The notes under the pieces: generated by a model | Databases searched by the model: none | Told to the model about the DNA's origin: nothing | What the model saw: only the letters and a program-made list of their open reading frames with translations | DNA from: Acaudatibacter sp035532115 | GTDB taxonomy: Bacteria > Pseudomonadota > Alphaproteobacteria > Caulobacterales > Caulobacteraceae | Length of the DNA stretch: 64,000 nt | NCBI GenBank assembly: GCA_035532115.1 | Contig: DATKRO010000056.1 | Location: forward strand, 1-64,000 | Reading direction: 5' to 3' | Program-made: the position numbers and the translations under genes | In this document: one piece after another, positions 34,464-45,611 of the stretch | How the letters are laid out: each line of letters begins with the position of its first letter | How positions within the stretch are numbered: the stretch's first letter is position 1

Positions 34464-36074
34464 ATGACCGCGCCTGCCTCGACCGCCGGCCCCGACCTCG
34501 TTCGCATCCGCCGCGCCCTGATCTCGGTCTTCGACAAGACCGGCCTCGCCGAGGCTGCCCGCGCTCTCGCCGACGCCGGCGTCGAACTTGTCTCCACCGG
34601 CGGCACGCGCGCCGCGATCGCAGCGGCCGGCGTGGGCGTGAAGGATATCGCCGAACTCACCGGCTTTCCCGAGATGATGGACGGGCGGGTCAAGACCCTG
34701 CATCCGGTGGTGCACGGCGGCATCCTCGGCGTGCGCGATGCGCCCGAACACGCCAGGGCCATGGCCGAGCACGGCATCGGGGCGATCGATCTCGTCTATG
34801 TGAACCTCTATCCCTTCGAAGCCACGGTCGCGGACGGCGCGGCGTTTTCCGAGTGCGTCGAGAACATCGACATCGGCGGACCGGCGATGCTTCGATCCGG
34901 CGCCAAGAACCACGCCTATGTCTGCGTCTGCACCGGGCCGGAGGATCTGGCCGAGGCGCTGGCGGCGCTGCAGGCCGACGGTGGAACCAGCCTCGCTCTG
35001 CGCCGCCGGCTGGCCGCCAAGACCTATGCCCGCACCGCCGCCTATGACGCGGCGATCGCCGCCTGGTTCGCGGCCCAGGTCGGCGAGGCCTGGCCGGCGC
35101 GCAAGGCGATCGCCGGAGAGCTGCGCCAGGCGATGCTCTATGGCGAGAACCCGCACCAGGGCGCGGCCTTCTACACCTTCCCAAGCCCCCGCGCCGGCGT
35201 CGCCACGGCGCGCCAGCTGCAGGGCCGCGAACTCGGCTACAACAACATCAACGACACCGACGCCGCGTTCGAGCTGGCGGCCGAGTTCGACCCCGCCGAG
35301 AGCGCCGCCGTGGCGATCATCAAGCACGCGAATCCCTGCGGCGTGGCTGTGGGCGCCGATCTGAAGAGCGCCTACCAGCGGGCGCTGCAATGCGATCCGG
35401 TCTCGGCCTTCGGCGGCGTGGTGGCCATGAACCGGCGCCTCGACGCCGCCGCCGCCGCCGAGATCGTCAAGATCGTCACCGACGTGGTCATCGCCCCCGA
35501 GGCCGACGAGGAAGCCATCGCCCTCTTCGCCAGGCGCCGCAACCTGCGCCTCCTGATCGCCGGCGCCCTGCCCGATCCGCGCGCGCCGGGCGAGGTGTTC
35601 CGCTCGGTCTCCGGCGGGTTCCTGGTCCAGGCGCGCGACGCCTCGCAGCTTGCCGCCGCCGATCTGAAGGTGGTCACCAGACGCGCGCCCACGCAGACGG
35701 AGATGCGCGACATGCTGTTCGCCTTCACCATCGCCAAGCACGTCAAGTCCAACGCCATCGTCTTCGCCAAGGACGGCCAGAGCGCCGGCATCGGCTCGGG
35801 CCAGGTGAACCGGCGCGATTCGGTGCGCATCGCCGCGCTGCGCGCCGCCGAGGCCGCCGAACTCGCCGGCCTGCCGCAGTCGCTCGCCAAGGGTTCCGCC
35901 TGCGCTTCGGACGCCTTCTTCCCCTTCGCCGACGGCCTGGTCCAGGCGGTGGAGGCCGGCGCCACGGCGGTGATCCAGCCCGGCGGCTCGCTGCGCGACG
36001 CCGAGGTGATCGCCGCCGCCGACGCCGCCGGCATCGCCATGGTGTTCACGGGCGTGAGGGCGTTCCGGCACTGA
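34464..36074 (+). CDS. purH: Bifunctional AICAR transformylase/IMP cyclohydrolase
   Basis: A 536-residue enzyme for the last two steps of purine synthesis. The N-terminal MGS-like IMP cyclohydrolase begins RRALISVFDKTGLAEAARAL and contains MMDGRVKTLHPVVHGG. The C-terminal transformylase domain has MLYGENPHQGAAFY, the catalytic KHANPCGVA and the end signature GSACASDAFFPFADGL. ATG 34464 is used; the frame extends upstream to 34386 but the family homology begins here. It follows the rpe/heparinase region, a conserved neighbourhood, interrupted by the divergent oxygenase gene. Confidence 0.95.
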   Translation: MTAPASTAGPDLVRIRRALISVFDKTGLAEAARALADAGVELVSTGGTRAAIAAAGVGVKDIAELTGFPEMMDGRVKTLHPVVHGGILGVRDAPEHARAMAEHGIGAIDLVYVNLYPFEATVADGAAFSECVENIDIGGPAMLRSGAKNHAYVCVCTGPEDLAEALAALQADGGTSLALRRRLAAKTYARTAAYDAAIAAWFAAQVGEAWPARKAIAGELRQAMLYGENPHQGAAFYTFPSPRAGVATARQLQGRELGYNNINDTDAAFELAAEFDPAESAAVAIIKHANPCGVAVGADLKSAYQRALQCDPVSAFGGVVAMNRRLDAAAAAEIVKIVTDVVIAPEADEEAIALFARRRNLRLLIAGALPDPRAPGEVFRSVSGGFLVQARDASQLAAADLKVVTRRAPTQTEMRDMLFAFTIAKHVKSNAIVFAKDGQSAGIGSGQVNRRDSVRIAALRAAEAAELAGLPQSLAKGSACASDAFFPFADGLVQAVEAGATAVIQPGGSLRDAEVIAAADAAGIAMVFTGVRAFRH

Positions 36075-36160
36075 GGGGGCGGCCCATCACGCCCGCCTGG
36101 GCCATGGCGGGCGGAGCGTCAGTTGGGTAAGCTCGGCTCACGACTTTTGAGGGGCACGTC

Positions 36161-37120
36161 ATGGCTGCGGGTATCGTCGTACTGGTTCTGGTGGTCCTGG
36201 CGGTGGTGATAGCCGCCAGCGCCGTCAAGATCGTGCCGCAGGGGCACGAGTTCACCGTCGAGCGGTTCGGGCGCTACACGCGCACTCTCAAGCCCGGCAT
36301 CACCGTGCTGACGCCCTTCGTGGAGAGCGTCGGGCGGCGCATCAACATCATGGAGCAGGTGCTCCCCGTTCCGCAGCAGGAGGTGATCACCAAGGACAAC
36401 GTCGGCGTGCAGGTGGACGCCATCGTCTTCATCCAGGTGATGGACGCCGCGGCGGCGGCCTACCGGGTGGCGAACCTTTCGGGCGCGATCACCCAGCTCA
36501 CCATGACCAACCTGCGCACCGTGGTGGGCTCGATGGAGCTGGACGAGGTGCTCTCCAACCGCGAGCACATCAACACCCGCCTCCTCGGCGTCATCGACCA
36601 GGCGACCAGTCCCTGGGGGGTGAAGGTGGCGCGCATCGAGATCAAGGACCTGCAGCCGCCGCCCGACATCACCAACGCCATGACCCGGCAGATGAAGGCC
36701 GAGCGCGAGCGCCGCGCCGTGATCACCGAGGCCGAGGGCGAGCGGCAGGCCGCGATCACGCGCGCCGAGGGAGCCAAGCAGTCGGCCATCCTGCAGGCCG
36801 AGGGGCGCAAGGAGGCGGCGTTCCGCGACGCCGAGGCGCGCGAGCGGCTCGCCGGCGCCGAGGCCCAGGCGACCAAGGTGGTCTCCGACGCCATCGAGAC
36901 CGGCAGCGTCAATGCGCTGAACTACTTCGTCGCCCAGAAATACGTCGAGGCGTTCGGCAAGCTGGCCGAGGCCAATCAGCAGCGCACCGTGATCATCCCC
37001 GCCGACTTCGCCAGCATCGCCGGCTCGATCGCCGGGATCACCGAGCTGGTCAGGAGCGCCCAGGGCCCGGTGGCGCCGCCCACCGCCGCGCCAAGAACGC
37101 CGCGCCCGCAGGGGACGTGA
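36161..37120 (+). CDS. SPFH/stomatin-like membrane protease-associated protein (QmcA type)
   Basis: A 319-residue protein with one N-terminal membrane anchor (residues 2-22, GIVVLVLVVLAVVIAASAV) and an SPFH/band-7 domain (IVPQGHEFTVERFGRYTRTLKPGITVLTPFVESV). A long coiled coil rich in Ala, Glu and Arg follows (TEAEGERQAAITRAEGAKQSAIL). It ends with a Pro/Ala-rich tail. Such proteins form large ring or cage oligomers around membrane proteases. ATG 36161 follows GAGGGG. The NfeD gene starts 3 bp after its stop, the standard SPFH-NfeD pairing. Confidence 0.9.
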   Translation: MAAGIVVLVLVVLAVVIAASAVKIVPQGHEFTVERFGRYTRTLKPGITVLTPFVESVGRRINIMEQVLPVPQQEVITKDNVGVQVDAIVFIQVMDAAAAAYRVANLSGAITQLTMTNLRTVVGSMELDEVLSNREHINTRLLGVIDQATSPWGVKVARIEIKDLQPPPDITNAMTRQMKAERERRAVITEAEGERQAAITRAEGAKQSAILQAEGRKEAAFRDAEARERLAGAEAQATKVVSDAIETGSVNALNYFVAQKYVEAFGKLAEANQQRTVIIPADFASIAGSIAGITELVRSAQGPVAPPTAAPRTPRPQGT

Positions 37121-37123
37121 GCG

Positions 37124-37576
37124 ATGAGCCCCGAGCAGATCTTCTTCGGCCATCCGTTCTGGAGCTGGATCTCGCTGGGCGCGATCCTCCTCACCGGCGA
37201 GCTTCTCACCGGCTCGGGCTGGCTGTTGTGGCCGGCCGCGGCGGCCGCGCTGGTGGCGCTTTTGTCGCTGCTGGCGATCGGCTGGCCCGTGCAGGTGATC
37301 GCCTTCGTGGTCCTCGGCATAGCGGCCACCTATCTCGGCCGCCGCTTCATGCGGGCGCCAGCCACGGGCGAGGCCGACATCAACGATCCGGCGCCCAGGC
37401 TCATCGGTCAGCGCGGGGAGACGGTCGTGGCCTTCACCGACGGGCAGGGCCGCGTCTTCGTGGACGGCAAGGAGTGGGCCGCCGAACTTGCCGGCGGCGG
37501 CGAACTGGCGGCCCGGCGGCCGGTCGAGGTGGTCGAGATCGTCGGCGGCGCGCGGCTGAAAGTGAAGGCCGCCTGA
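37124..37576 (+). CDS. NfeD family membrane protein
   Basis: A 150-residue short NfeD protein: two or three N-terminal membrane helices (residues 12-72) and a C-terminal OB-fold domain (LIGQRGETVVAFTDGQGRVFVDGKEWAAELAGG, ending VEVVEIVGGARLKVK). It lacks the N-terminal ClpP-type protease of long NfeD proteins. It is encoded with the SPFH protein immediately upstream, and the pair is thought to act together in membrane quality control. Its stop is 34 bp from the convergent phaR stop. Confidence 0.9.
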   Translation: MSPEQIFFGHPFWSWISLGAILLTGELLTGSGWLLWPAAAAALVALLSLLAIGWPVQVIAFVVLGIAATYLGRRFMRAPATGEADINDPAPRLIGQRGETVVAFTDGQGRVFVDGKEWAAELAGGGELAARRPVEVVEIVGGARLKVKAA

Positions 37577-37610
37577 CCGTCTGCCCGCCGACGAGGGACG
37601 GGGAGGTCGG

Positions 37611-38213
37611 CTATTTCTTCGCCAGCGCGGCGATCTGTTCCTGCATCGCCAGCATCTGGCGCCTGAGTTCGGCGATCTCGTCCTTGGAGGGCTCGGGCGC
37701 CGGCGCGGGAGCCGCCGGGGCGGCGGCCGGTTCCTCGGCGCGGAAGGCGAAGGGCGAGAACATCTTCATCGCCCGATCGAAAAGCGCCAGGTTCTGGCGG
37801 ATCTGCTCTTCATAGGCGCCGATGCCAGGCGGGTTCATCGAGGCGAACTGGCTCCTCAGCCGCTCCTGCTGGCGGATGAAGCCGTCGAGCGACAGCTCCA
37901 GATAGCTCGGCAGGAAAGCCTGCATCTGGTCGCCGTAGAAGCGGATCAGCTGGCGCAGGAACTGGATCGGCAGCAGGTTCTGGGGTCCGCGGCTCTCCTC
38001 CTCGAAGATGATCTGGGTCAGCACCTTGCGGGTGATGTCCTCGCCGGTCTTGGCGTCGTAGACGATGAAATCGACGCCCTGACGCACCATGGCGGCGAGG
38101 TCGTCCAAGGTGATGTAGGTGCTGGTCGCCTTGTTGTAGAGCCGGCGATTGGCGTATTTCTGGATCACCACCTTGTCAGGCGTGGCCTTGCTGGTCTGGC
38201 CCTGGTCGGTCAT
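37611..38213 (-). CDS. phaR: PHA synthesis repressor PhaR
   Basis: A 200-residue DNA- and PHA-binding repressor. The N-terminal domain VIQKYANRRLYNKATSTYITLDDLAAMVRQGVDF is the PhaR DNA-binding domain, followed by the PHB accumulation regulatory domain (LPIQFLRQLIRFYGDQMQAFLPSYLELSLDGF). It ends with an Ala/Pro linker and a coiled coil. PhaR represses phasin and PHA genes and is released when PHA granules form. It is divergent from phaA across 207 bp that holds a TTGC-N4-GCAA repeat. Confidence 0.93.
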   Translation of the reverse strand: MTDQGQTSKATPDKVVIQKYANRRLYNKATSTYITLDDLAAMVRQGVDFIVYDAKTGEDITRKVLTQIIFEEESRGPQNLLPIQFLRQLIRFYGDQMQAFLPSYLELSLDGFIRQQERLRSQFASMNPPGIGAYEEQIRQNLALFDRAMKMFSPFAFRAEEPAAAPAAPAPAPEPSKDEIAELRRQMLAMQEQIAALAKK

Positions 38214-38262
38214 CTCGTTCCTTGGATGGCGCCGGCGGATGGCGTCTTGTCTCACTGCGGCA

Positions 38263-38274
38263 TTGCGGATGCAA
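38263..38274. promoter_or_regulatory. Inverted repeat between phaR and phaA
   Basis: TTGC-GGAT-GCAA is a perfect 4-4-4 inverted repeat, 50 bp upstream of phaR and 147 bp upstream of phaA. PhaR sites in related bacteria contain TGC/GCA half-sites, so this is a candidate autoregulatory operator. A short repeat like this can occur by chance. Confidence 0.35.
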
Positions 38275-38420
38275 ACGGCGCGTCCCGCCCGCGCCGATTT
38301 GCGGCGCCTGACGCTAGGTGAGAGGTGACGGAGGGGCAGGCTTTGGGCATATGGTGCGGCCTCCGGAGGCGGCGGCGCGCCACCCGTCCCGCCGCTCCCG
38401 GCGAAGCATCGGAGCCTTGC

Positions 38421-39608
<1,188 letters not shown>

Positions 39609-39669
39609 TCCGGTTCTCCCTTCTCCCGCGCAGGGAGGCGGAAGGCGCCGACGAAAGGGAGATGGGAAC

Positions 39670-40395
39670 ATGACCAGGGTGGCCTTCGTCACGGGCGGGA
39701 CGCGCGGCATCGGCAAGGCGATCAGCGGACGGCTTAGGGCGGCGGGCTACAAGGTCGCGGCGGGCTACGCCGCCAACGAGGTGGCCGCGCAGGGCTGCGC
39801 CAGCGAGCTGGGCGTGATGGTGGTGAAGGGCAATGTCTCGTCGTTCGCCGACTGCGCCGAGGCGGTCAAGCAGGTCGAGGCGGAACTCGGACCCATCGAC
39901 ACCCTGGTCAACAACGCCGGCATTACTCGGGACGCCGTGCTGCACCGCATGAGCGAGGAGCAGTGGAACGAGGTCATCCGCGTCAATCTTGCCTCGATCT
40001 TCAACATGACCCGCAACGTCATCGAAGGCATGCGCGAGCGTAATTTCGGCCGGATCGTCAACATCTCGTCGATCAACGGCCAGAAGGGCCAGATCGGCCA
40101 ATCCAACTATTCGGCGGCCAAGGCCGGCATGATCGGCTTCACCAAGGCCCTCGCCCAGGAGAACGCCAAGAAGGGCGTCACGGTGAATGCGATCGCGCCG
40201 GGCTATATCGATACCGAGATGGTGCACGCGGTGCCGCAGAACGTGCTGGAACAGATCGTCGCCGCCATTCCCGTGGGCCGGCTCGGCATGGCCGACGAGA
40301 TCGCCAGGTGCGTCGCGTTTCTTGCCGCCGAAGACGCCGGTTACATCACCGGCTCGACTCTGACAGTAAACGGCGGCCAGTACATTACCGGTTAG
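39670..40395 (+). CDS. phaB: Acetoacetyl-CoA reductase
   Basis: A 241-residue NADPH-dependent SDR of the PhaB type. It has VTGGTRGIGKAIS, NNAGITRDAVLHRM, the catalytic Ser in NISSINGQKGQIGQ and YSAAK, then APGYIDTEM and the C-terminal GSTLTVNGGQYITG that distinguishes PhaB from FabG. ATG 39670 follows AAAGGGAG. It lies directly behind phaA in the same operon and supplies the monomer for PHB. Confidence 0.94.
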   Translation: MTRVAFVTGGTRGIGKAISGRLRAAGYKVAAGYAANEVAAQGCASELGVMVVKGNVSSFADCAEAVKQVEAELGPIDTLVNNAGITRDAVLHRMSEEQWNEVIRVNLASIFNMTRNVIEGMRERNFGRIVNISSINGQKGQIGQSNYSAAKAGMIGFTKALAQENAKKGVTVNAIAPGYIDTEMVHAVPQNVLEQIVAAIPVGRLGMADEIARCVAFLAAEDAGYITGSTLTVNGGQYITG

Positions 40396-40428
40396 TGAGC
40401 CGTCCAAAAAGCGCCCCAGTCAAAGAGC

Positions 40429-41220
40429 ATGTGCGGGCGGATGGCGGCGCCGCTGAGGGCAATCCGGTCGGCCTTGATGCTCGCGGCGGGCGCTGCCGCG
40501 GGGACGCTCGTCCTTGTGTCGTCATCGGCGGCGGCCGCGCCGCTGACGCTGCGCGCGGCCTTGATGGGCGCAGAGGGCCAGACGCCCGCCGGCCCGCTGG
40601 TCGCCCGCTACCAGAGCGACGACGGCGGCGTCTTCATCCTGGACCGGTCGAGGCGGCGGCCCTTGCTGAAGTTCGCCGACAGTCCCGAGATCTGGGCGTT
40701 GAAGGCGTCCGGCGGTCCCAGGGGCGACATCATCTACCGCGACGACGTGGGCGACATGGTGCTGCGGGCCACCAAGCTCGGCGGCGTCACCGTATTCACC
40801 GAGAAGCGGCCGGATGGATCGGCGGCGGCGCTGGAAGGCCCGTCCGCGCCGCTGAGAATCCAGCCCATCGGGCCGCAGGCCCTGTTCGAGCACTTCTATC
40901 AGGCGAGCGTGCGCGCGACCCGTGCGGCGCAGCATCTGGTGGAGTTCGAAAACCGCGAGGATGCCGCGCCGGCGGTGGCGGGCCTGCTCGCCGACGCCGC
41001 CCTGGTGGCGAGCGAGGCTCTCGTCGACATCGCCGCCCATCCGGGCGGCAAGGTCATCCTGACCCGGATCCGCGACGTCGTGATCGCCCAGGGCGCCCGT
41101 CCGGACGCCTCGCTGCAGCGCGGCGTCCTCACGGTGACCGTCGCACCCTCCCAGGGAGTCGCCGGCCGGCCGTCGTCTCGCCGCGTCGAACGGGCCGCCG
41201 GCGCCTCGCCGCTGGAGTAG
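40429..41220 (+). CDS. Exported protein, DUF4908-like
   Basis: A 263-residue protein with an N-terminal signal peptide (LMLAAGAAAGTLVLVSSSAAAA). The mature part includes FILDRSRRRPLLKFADSPEIWALKASGGPRGD and a helical region around LFEHFYQASVRATRAAQHLVEFENRED. This arrangement resembles DUF4908 proteins of Caulobacterales and sphingomonads, of unknown function; the family call is from memory of the pattern and is moderate. ATG 40429 or ATG 40441 may start it. It is 33 bp after phaB and could be co-transcribed. Confidence 0.6.
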   Translation: MCGRMAAPLRAIRSALMLAAGAAAGTLVLVSSSAAAAPLTLRAALMGAEGQTPAGPLVARYQSDDGGVFILDRSRRRPLLKFADSPEIWALKASGGPRGDIIYRDDVGDMVLRATKLGGVTVFTEKRPDGSAAALEGPSAPLRIQPIGPQALFEHFYQASVRATRAAQHLVEFENREDAAPAVAGLLADAALVASEALVDIAAHPGGKVILTRIRDVVIAQGARPDASLQRGVLTVTVAPSQGVAGRPSSRRVERAAGASPLE

Positions 41221-41244
41221 GCCGGCGCGGCCCTGCCGGACGCG

Positions 41245-42267
41245 CTATCGGAGGTCGCGCCAGCAACGCACGTCAGACCCCGGCCAGGGCGTCGCCTCGA
41301 ACACGGCTCGGGCGATGGCGCGGGCCAGGCAGTCGGCCGCAATGGCGCCGGCGCGGGCCACGGTGGACGGGCCCGGTGTTGGCGCCTGGCGCGCACCGGT
41401 CGCGAGGGCGAAGACCACGTCGCCGTCGAAGGGCGAGTGCGCCGGTCGCAGGGCGCGCGCCAGCCCATCCTGAGCCATGATGGCGATGCGCTGCATCTCG
41501 CTGGGCGTGAGGGCCAGGTCGACCGCGACGCAGGCGAGGGTGGTGTTTTCGCGCACCGCCGGCGCCTGCCTGGCGAGGCCCCAGTCGTCAGGGGTGGCGG
41601 CGAGGCCGGCGACGCCCAGGCCGCCGAACTCCGCGCCCTGTTCGAACGGCGCGGCCCAGAAGGCGCGTCCGCCGGGCGCCACCGCGGCGCCCCAGCTGTT
41701 CACCGCCACGATCGCGCCCACCGTCATGCCGTCGGCCGCGACCCACGACGCAGATCCGACGCCGCCCTTCAGTCCGCCCGCCATCGCGCCGTAGCCGGCG
41801 CCGGCGGCGCCGAGGGGAAAGCGCTTCGCAGCGGCCGCCAGCGCCTCTAGCCCGAGGGCGCGGTAGGGCGGTTCCAGGCCCCAGTCCTTGGCGCCGCCGT
41901 TGGCGAGGTCGTAGAGGATGGCGGCCGGCACGATCGGCGCAGGCGGCGCGCCGGCGCCGGGTCTCGGGCTGAATCCGCGTCCCGCCGCGCCCAGGGCGGC
42001 GGCTACGGCGTCGGCGGCCGCGAGGCCATAGACCGAGCCGCCGGCGAGCACGATCGCGTCGATGGCGTCGACCAGGGTGTGGCCGCTGAGCGCGTCGGTT
42101 TCGCGCGTCCCGGGCGCTCCGCCACGGACGTCGCAGGCCGCGGTCGCGCGCCCATCGGGCAGGATCACGGTGACGCCCGAGCGCACGCGTGCATCGTGCG
42201 CCTGGCCGACCCTCAGACCGGCGACATCGGTGATCAGGTTAAGGGGACCGGGCGCGCCTGGGCTCAT
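41245..42267 (-). CDS. P1/DmpA-family self-cleaving aminopeptidase (peptidase S58)
   Basis: A 340-residue N-terminal-nucleophile hydrolase. It has LITDVAGLRVGQAHDARVRSGVTVIL at the start, the DALSGHTLVDAIDAIVLAGGSVYGLAAADAV block, GGLKGGVGSAS and the cleavage-site region RENTTLACVAVDL, where autoproteolysis yields the mature alpha and beta chains. Homologues act as D-aminopeptidases, beta-peptidases or nylon-oligomer hydrolases, so substrate cannot be named. It lies downstream of ahcY on the same strand with an 88-bp gap. Confidence 0.88.
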   Translation of the reverse strand: MSPGAPGPLNLITDVAGLRVGQAHDARVRSGVTVILPDGRATAACDVRGGAPGTRETDALSGHTLVDAIDAIVLAGGSVYGLAAADAVAAALGAAGRGFSPRPGAGAPPAPIVPAAILYDLANGGAKDWGLEPPYRALGLEALAAAAKRFPLGAAGAGYGAMAGGLKGGVGSASWVAADGMTVGAIVAVNSWGAAVAPGGRAFWAAPFEQGAEFGGLGVAGLAATPDDWGLARQAPAVRENTTLACVAVDLALTPSEMQRIAIMAQDGLARALRPAHSPFDGDVVFALATGARQAPTPGPSTVARAGAIAADCLARAIARAVFEATPWPGSDVRCWRDLR

Positions 42268-42355
42268 GGCGAGCTTGCTCGCACGCTCCAGGCGCGATTG
42301 TCCACGGCGCGGGCACCAGACGCCAGGACGTGGCGATCGAAGCCGCGCCGGCGCC

Positions 42356-43747
<1,392 letters not shown>

Positions 43748-43815
43748 GCGCGCTCCAGACCCTCGTGCGGCGTGGCGGGCTCTATAGCCGTCCGCGGGGG
43801 CGTGGACAACAGGAC

Positions 43816-43831
43816 ATAAGGGAATCCTTAT
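43816..43831. promoter_or_regulatory. ATAAGG-N4-CCTTAT palindrome upstream of bioB
   Basis: A perfect 6-4-6 inverted repeat 84-99 bp before the bioB ATG, overlapping an AT-rich TATATCAT block that could be a -10 element. It is a good candidate operator in a GC-rich spacer. It does not match the published BioR site pattern (TTATnnATAA). Further on, GCTGCGCC-N6-GGCGCAGC (43852-43873) can form an 8-bp stem in the leader. Confidence 0.4.
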
Positions 43832-43914
43832 ATCATGCGGTCGCCGGCGGGGCTGCGCCGCGCTTGGCGCAGCTTGGCTCAGACGCTAACTGGACGCGCG
43901 CCAGGAGCACACCG

Positions 43915-44910
43915 ATGACCAACGATCCCGAGCAGCCCCGCCACGACTGGACGCATGGCGAGGTCGAGGCCCTGTTCGAGCTGCCGTTCACCGACCTCGT
44001 GTTCCGCGCGGCGGCGGTGCACCGGCGCTGGTTCGACCCGACCCAGATACAGCTCTCGCAACTGCTGTCGATCAAGACCGGCGGCTGTCCGGAAAACTGC
44101 GGCTACTGCAGCCAGTCGCAACACTTCCAGACCGGCGTCGCCGCGAGCCGGCTGATGGACACGGGCGCGGTGCTCGCCGAGGCCGGGCGCGCCAGGGCGG
44201 GCGGCGCGCAGCGGTTCTGCATGGGCGCCGCCTGGCGCAACCTGCGGGACCGCGACACGCCAAAGCTGGCGGCGATGATCGCCGGGGTGAAGGCGCTGGG
44301 ACTGGAGACCTGCGCCACGCTCGGCATGTTGACCGCCTCCCAGGCCGAGGCGTTGAAGGCCGCGGGCCTCGACTTCTACAACCACAACCTGGACACCGGC
44401 CCGCAGTATTATGGCCAGGTCGTCACGACGCGGACCTATCAGGACCGCCTCGACACCCTGGCGGCCGTGCGCGCCGCGGGCATCGCGGTCTGCTGCGGCG
44501 GGATCGTCGGCATGGGCGAGACCCGGGCCGACCGGGCCGGGCTGCTGCACCAGCTGGCGACGCTCCCCGAACATCCCGAGAGCCTGCCCATCAACGACCT
44601 CGTGCCCATCGAGGGTACGCCGCTGGGCGGATCGGAGCGGCTGGACGGCCTCGAGTTCGTCCGCACCATCGCCGTGGCCCGGCTGGTCTGCCCAAGGTCG
44701 GTGGTCCGCCTCGCCGCCGGCCGCGAACACATGAGCCGCGAGTTGCAGGCGCTGACCTTCCTGGCCGGTGCGAACTCGATCTTCATCGGCGGGCGCCTGC
44801 TCACCACCCCCAATCCGCAGCCCAGCCAGGACGAGCGCCTCATGGCCGACCTGGGCCTGCGTCCGATGAGCGCGCCAGCGAGGGAGCCGGCGAGCGCTGC
44901 GGCCCGATAG
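43915..44910 (+). CDS. bioB: Biotin synthase
   Basis: A 331-residue radical SAM enzyme that inserts sulfur into dethiobiotin. The [4Fe-4S] triad is Cys-x3-Cys-x2-Cys in TGGCPENCGYCSQS. Further conserved Cys residues for the [2Fe-2S] cluster lie in QRFCMGAAWR, LETCATLGML and the AVCCGGIVGMGE region, and Arg in RLAAGREHMSRE. ATG 43915 follows AGGAG at about 9 nt. No other bio gene is adjacent. The upstream spacer has a palindrome and a hairpin. Confidence 0.95.
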   Translation: MTNDPEQPRHDWTHGEVEALFELPFTDLVFRAAAVHRRWFDPTQIQLSQLLSIKTGGCPENCGYCSQSQHFQTGVAASRLMDTGAVLAEAGRARAGGAQRFCMGAAWRNLRDRDTPKLAAMIAGVKALGLETCATLGMLTASQAEALKAAGLDFYNHNLDTGPQYYGQVVTTRTYQDRLDTLAAVRAAGIAVCCGGIVGMGETRADRAGLLHQLATLPEHPESLPINDLVPIEGTPLGGSERLDGLEFVRTIAVARLVCPRSVVRLAAGREHMSRELQALTFLAGANSIFIGGRLLTTPNPQPSQDERLMADLGLRPMSAPAREPASAAAR

Positions 44911-44917
44911 CGGCCTG

Positions 44918-45190
44918 CTACCGCTCCTCGGCGAAGCGGTTGATCACCAGCTCGGCGAGGGCGTCGACGGCGGCCTGGGCCTGAGGGCCCTCCGCACGGA
45001 TGCAGATAGACGAGCCAGGGCCGGCGGCCAGCATCATCAGCCCCATGATCGAGCGGGCATCGACCGTAGCGCCGTCCTTCGCCACCGTGACCTCGGCGTC
45101 GAAATCGCCCGCCAGCCTGACGAACTTGGCCGATGCGCGCGCATGCAGCCCCCGCTCGTTGACGATCTCCACCGAGCGCTCGGCGGTCAT
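44918..45190 (-). CDS. HPr-family phosphocarrier protein
   Basis: A 90-residue HPr/NPr homologue with the phosphorylatable His16 in NERGLHARASAKFV and the regulatory Ser47 in ARSIMGLMMLAAG. It accepts phosphate from EI-Ntr and passes it to EIIA proteins; the Ser would be the target of the HprK encoded upstream. It is the last gene of the chvI-chvG-hprK-EIIA-HPr run. In alphaproteobacteria this incomplete PTS is regulatory, not for sugar transport. Confidence 0.92.
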   Translation of the reverse strand: MTAERSVEIVNERGLHARASAKFVRLAGDFDAEVTVAKDGATVDARSIMGLMMLAAGPGSSICIRAEGPQAQAAVDALAELVINRFAEER

Positions 45191-45196
45191 GGCCGG

Positions 45197-45601
45197 CTAT
45201 TTCTCGCCGGCGAGCACGTAGGAGGCGACCGAGATGTACTTGCGCCCGGCGGCCTGGGCCTGCGAGACGCAGGTCGGCAGATCCTCGCGCAACCGCAGGC
45301 TGGCGAGCTTGATGAGCATCGGCAGGTTGAGGCCGGCGATCACCTCGGCCCGGGTCTCTTCCATGACCGAGATCGCGAGGTTGGAGGGCGTGCCCCCGAA
45401 CATGTCGGTGAGCAGGATCACGCCGCCGCCGTCATTGACCCGCTGGCAGGCCGCCAGGATGTCGCGCCGACGCCGCTCCATGTCGTCGTCCGCGCCGATG
45501 CAGATGGCCATCACGGCCTGCTGGGGACCGACCACGTGCTCCATGGCGCGGACGAACTCTTCGGCCAGGCGACCGTGCGTGACGATCACGAGCCCGATCA
45601 T
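45197..45601 (-). CDS. Mannose-type PTS EIIA component
   Basis: A 134-residue EIIA-Man family protein with the phosphorylatable His9 in MIGLVIVTHGRLAEEFV and the LLTDMFGGTPSNLAISVM core. No EIIB, EIIC or EIID genes are present, so it is a regulatory EIIA in the PTS-Ntr branch. ATG 45601 is chosen; the frame extends upstream into hprK. It lies 10 bp after hprK and 6 bp before HPr. Confidence 0.92.
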   Translation of the reverse strand: MIGLVIVTHGRLAEEFVRAMEHVVGPQQAVMAICIGADDDMERRRRDILAACQRVNDGGGVILLTDMFGGTPSNLAISVMEETRAEVIAGLNLPMLIKLASLRLREDLPTCVSQAQAAGRKYISVASYVLAGEK

Positions 45602-45611
45602 AGGCTGGGCC

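Noticed and set aside
36091..36112. GCCCGCC/GGCGGGC hairpin after purH
   Set aside because: Seven-bp perfect stem but no T-run, so not supportable as an intrinsic terminator; common by chance at this GC.
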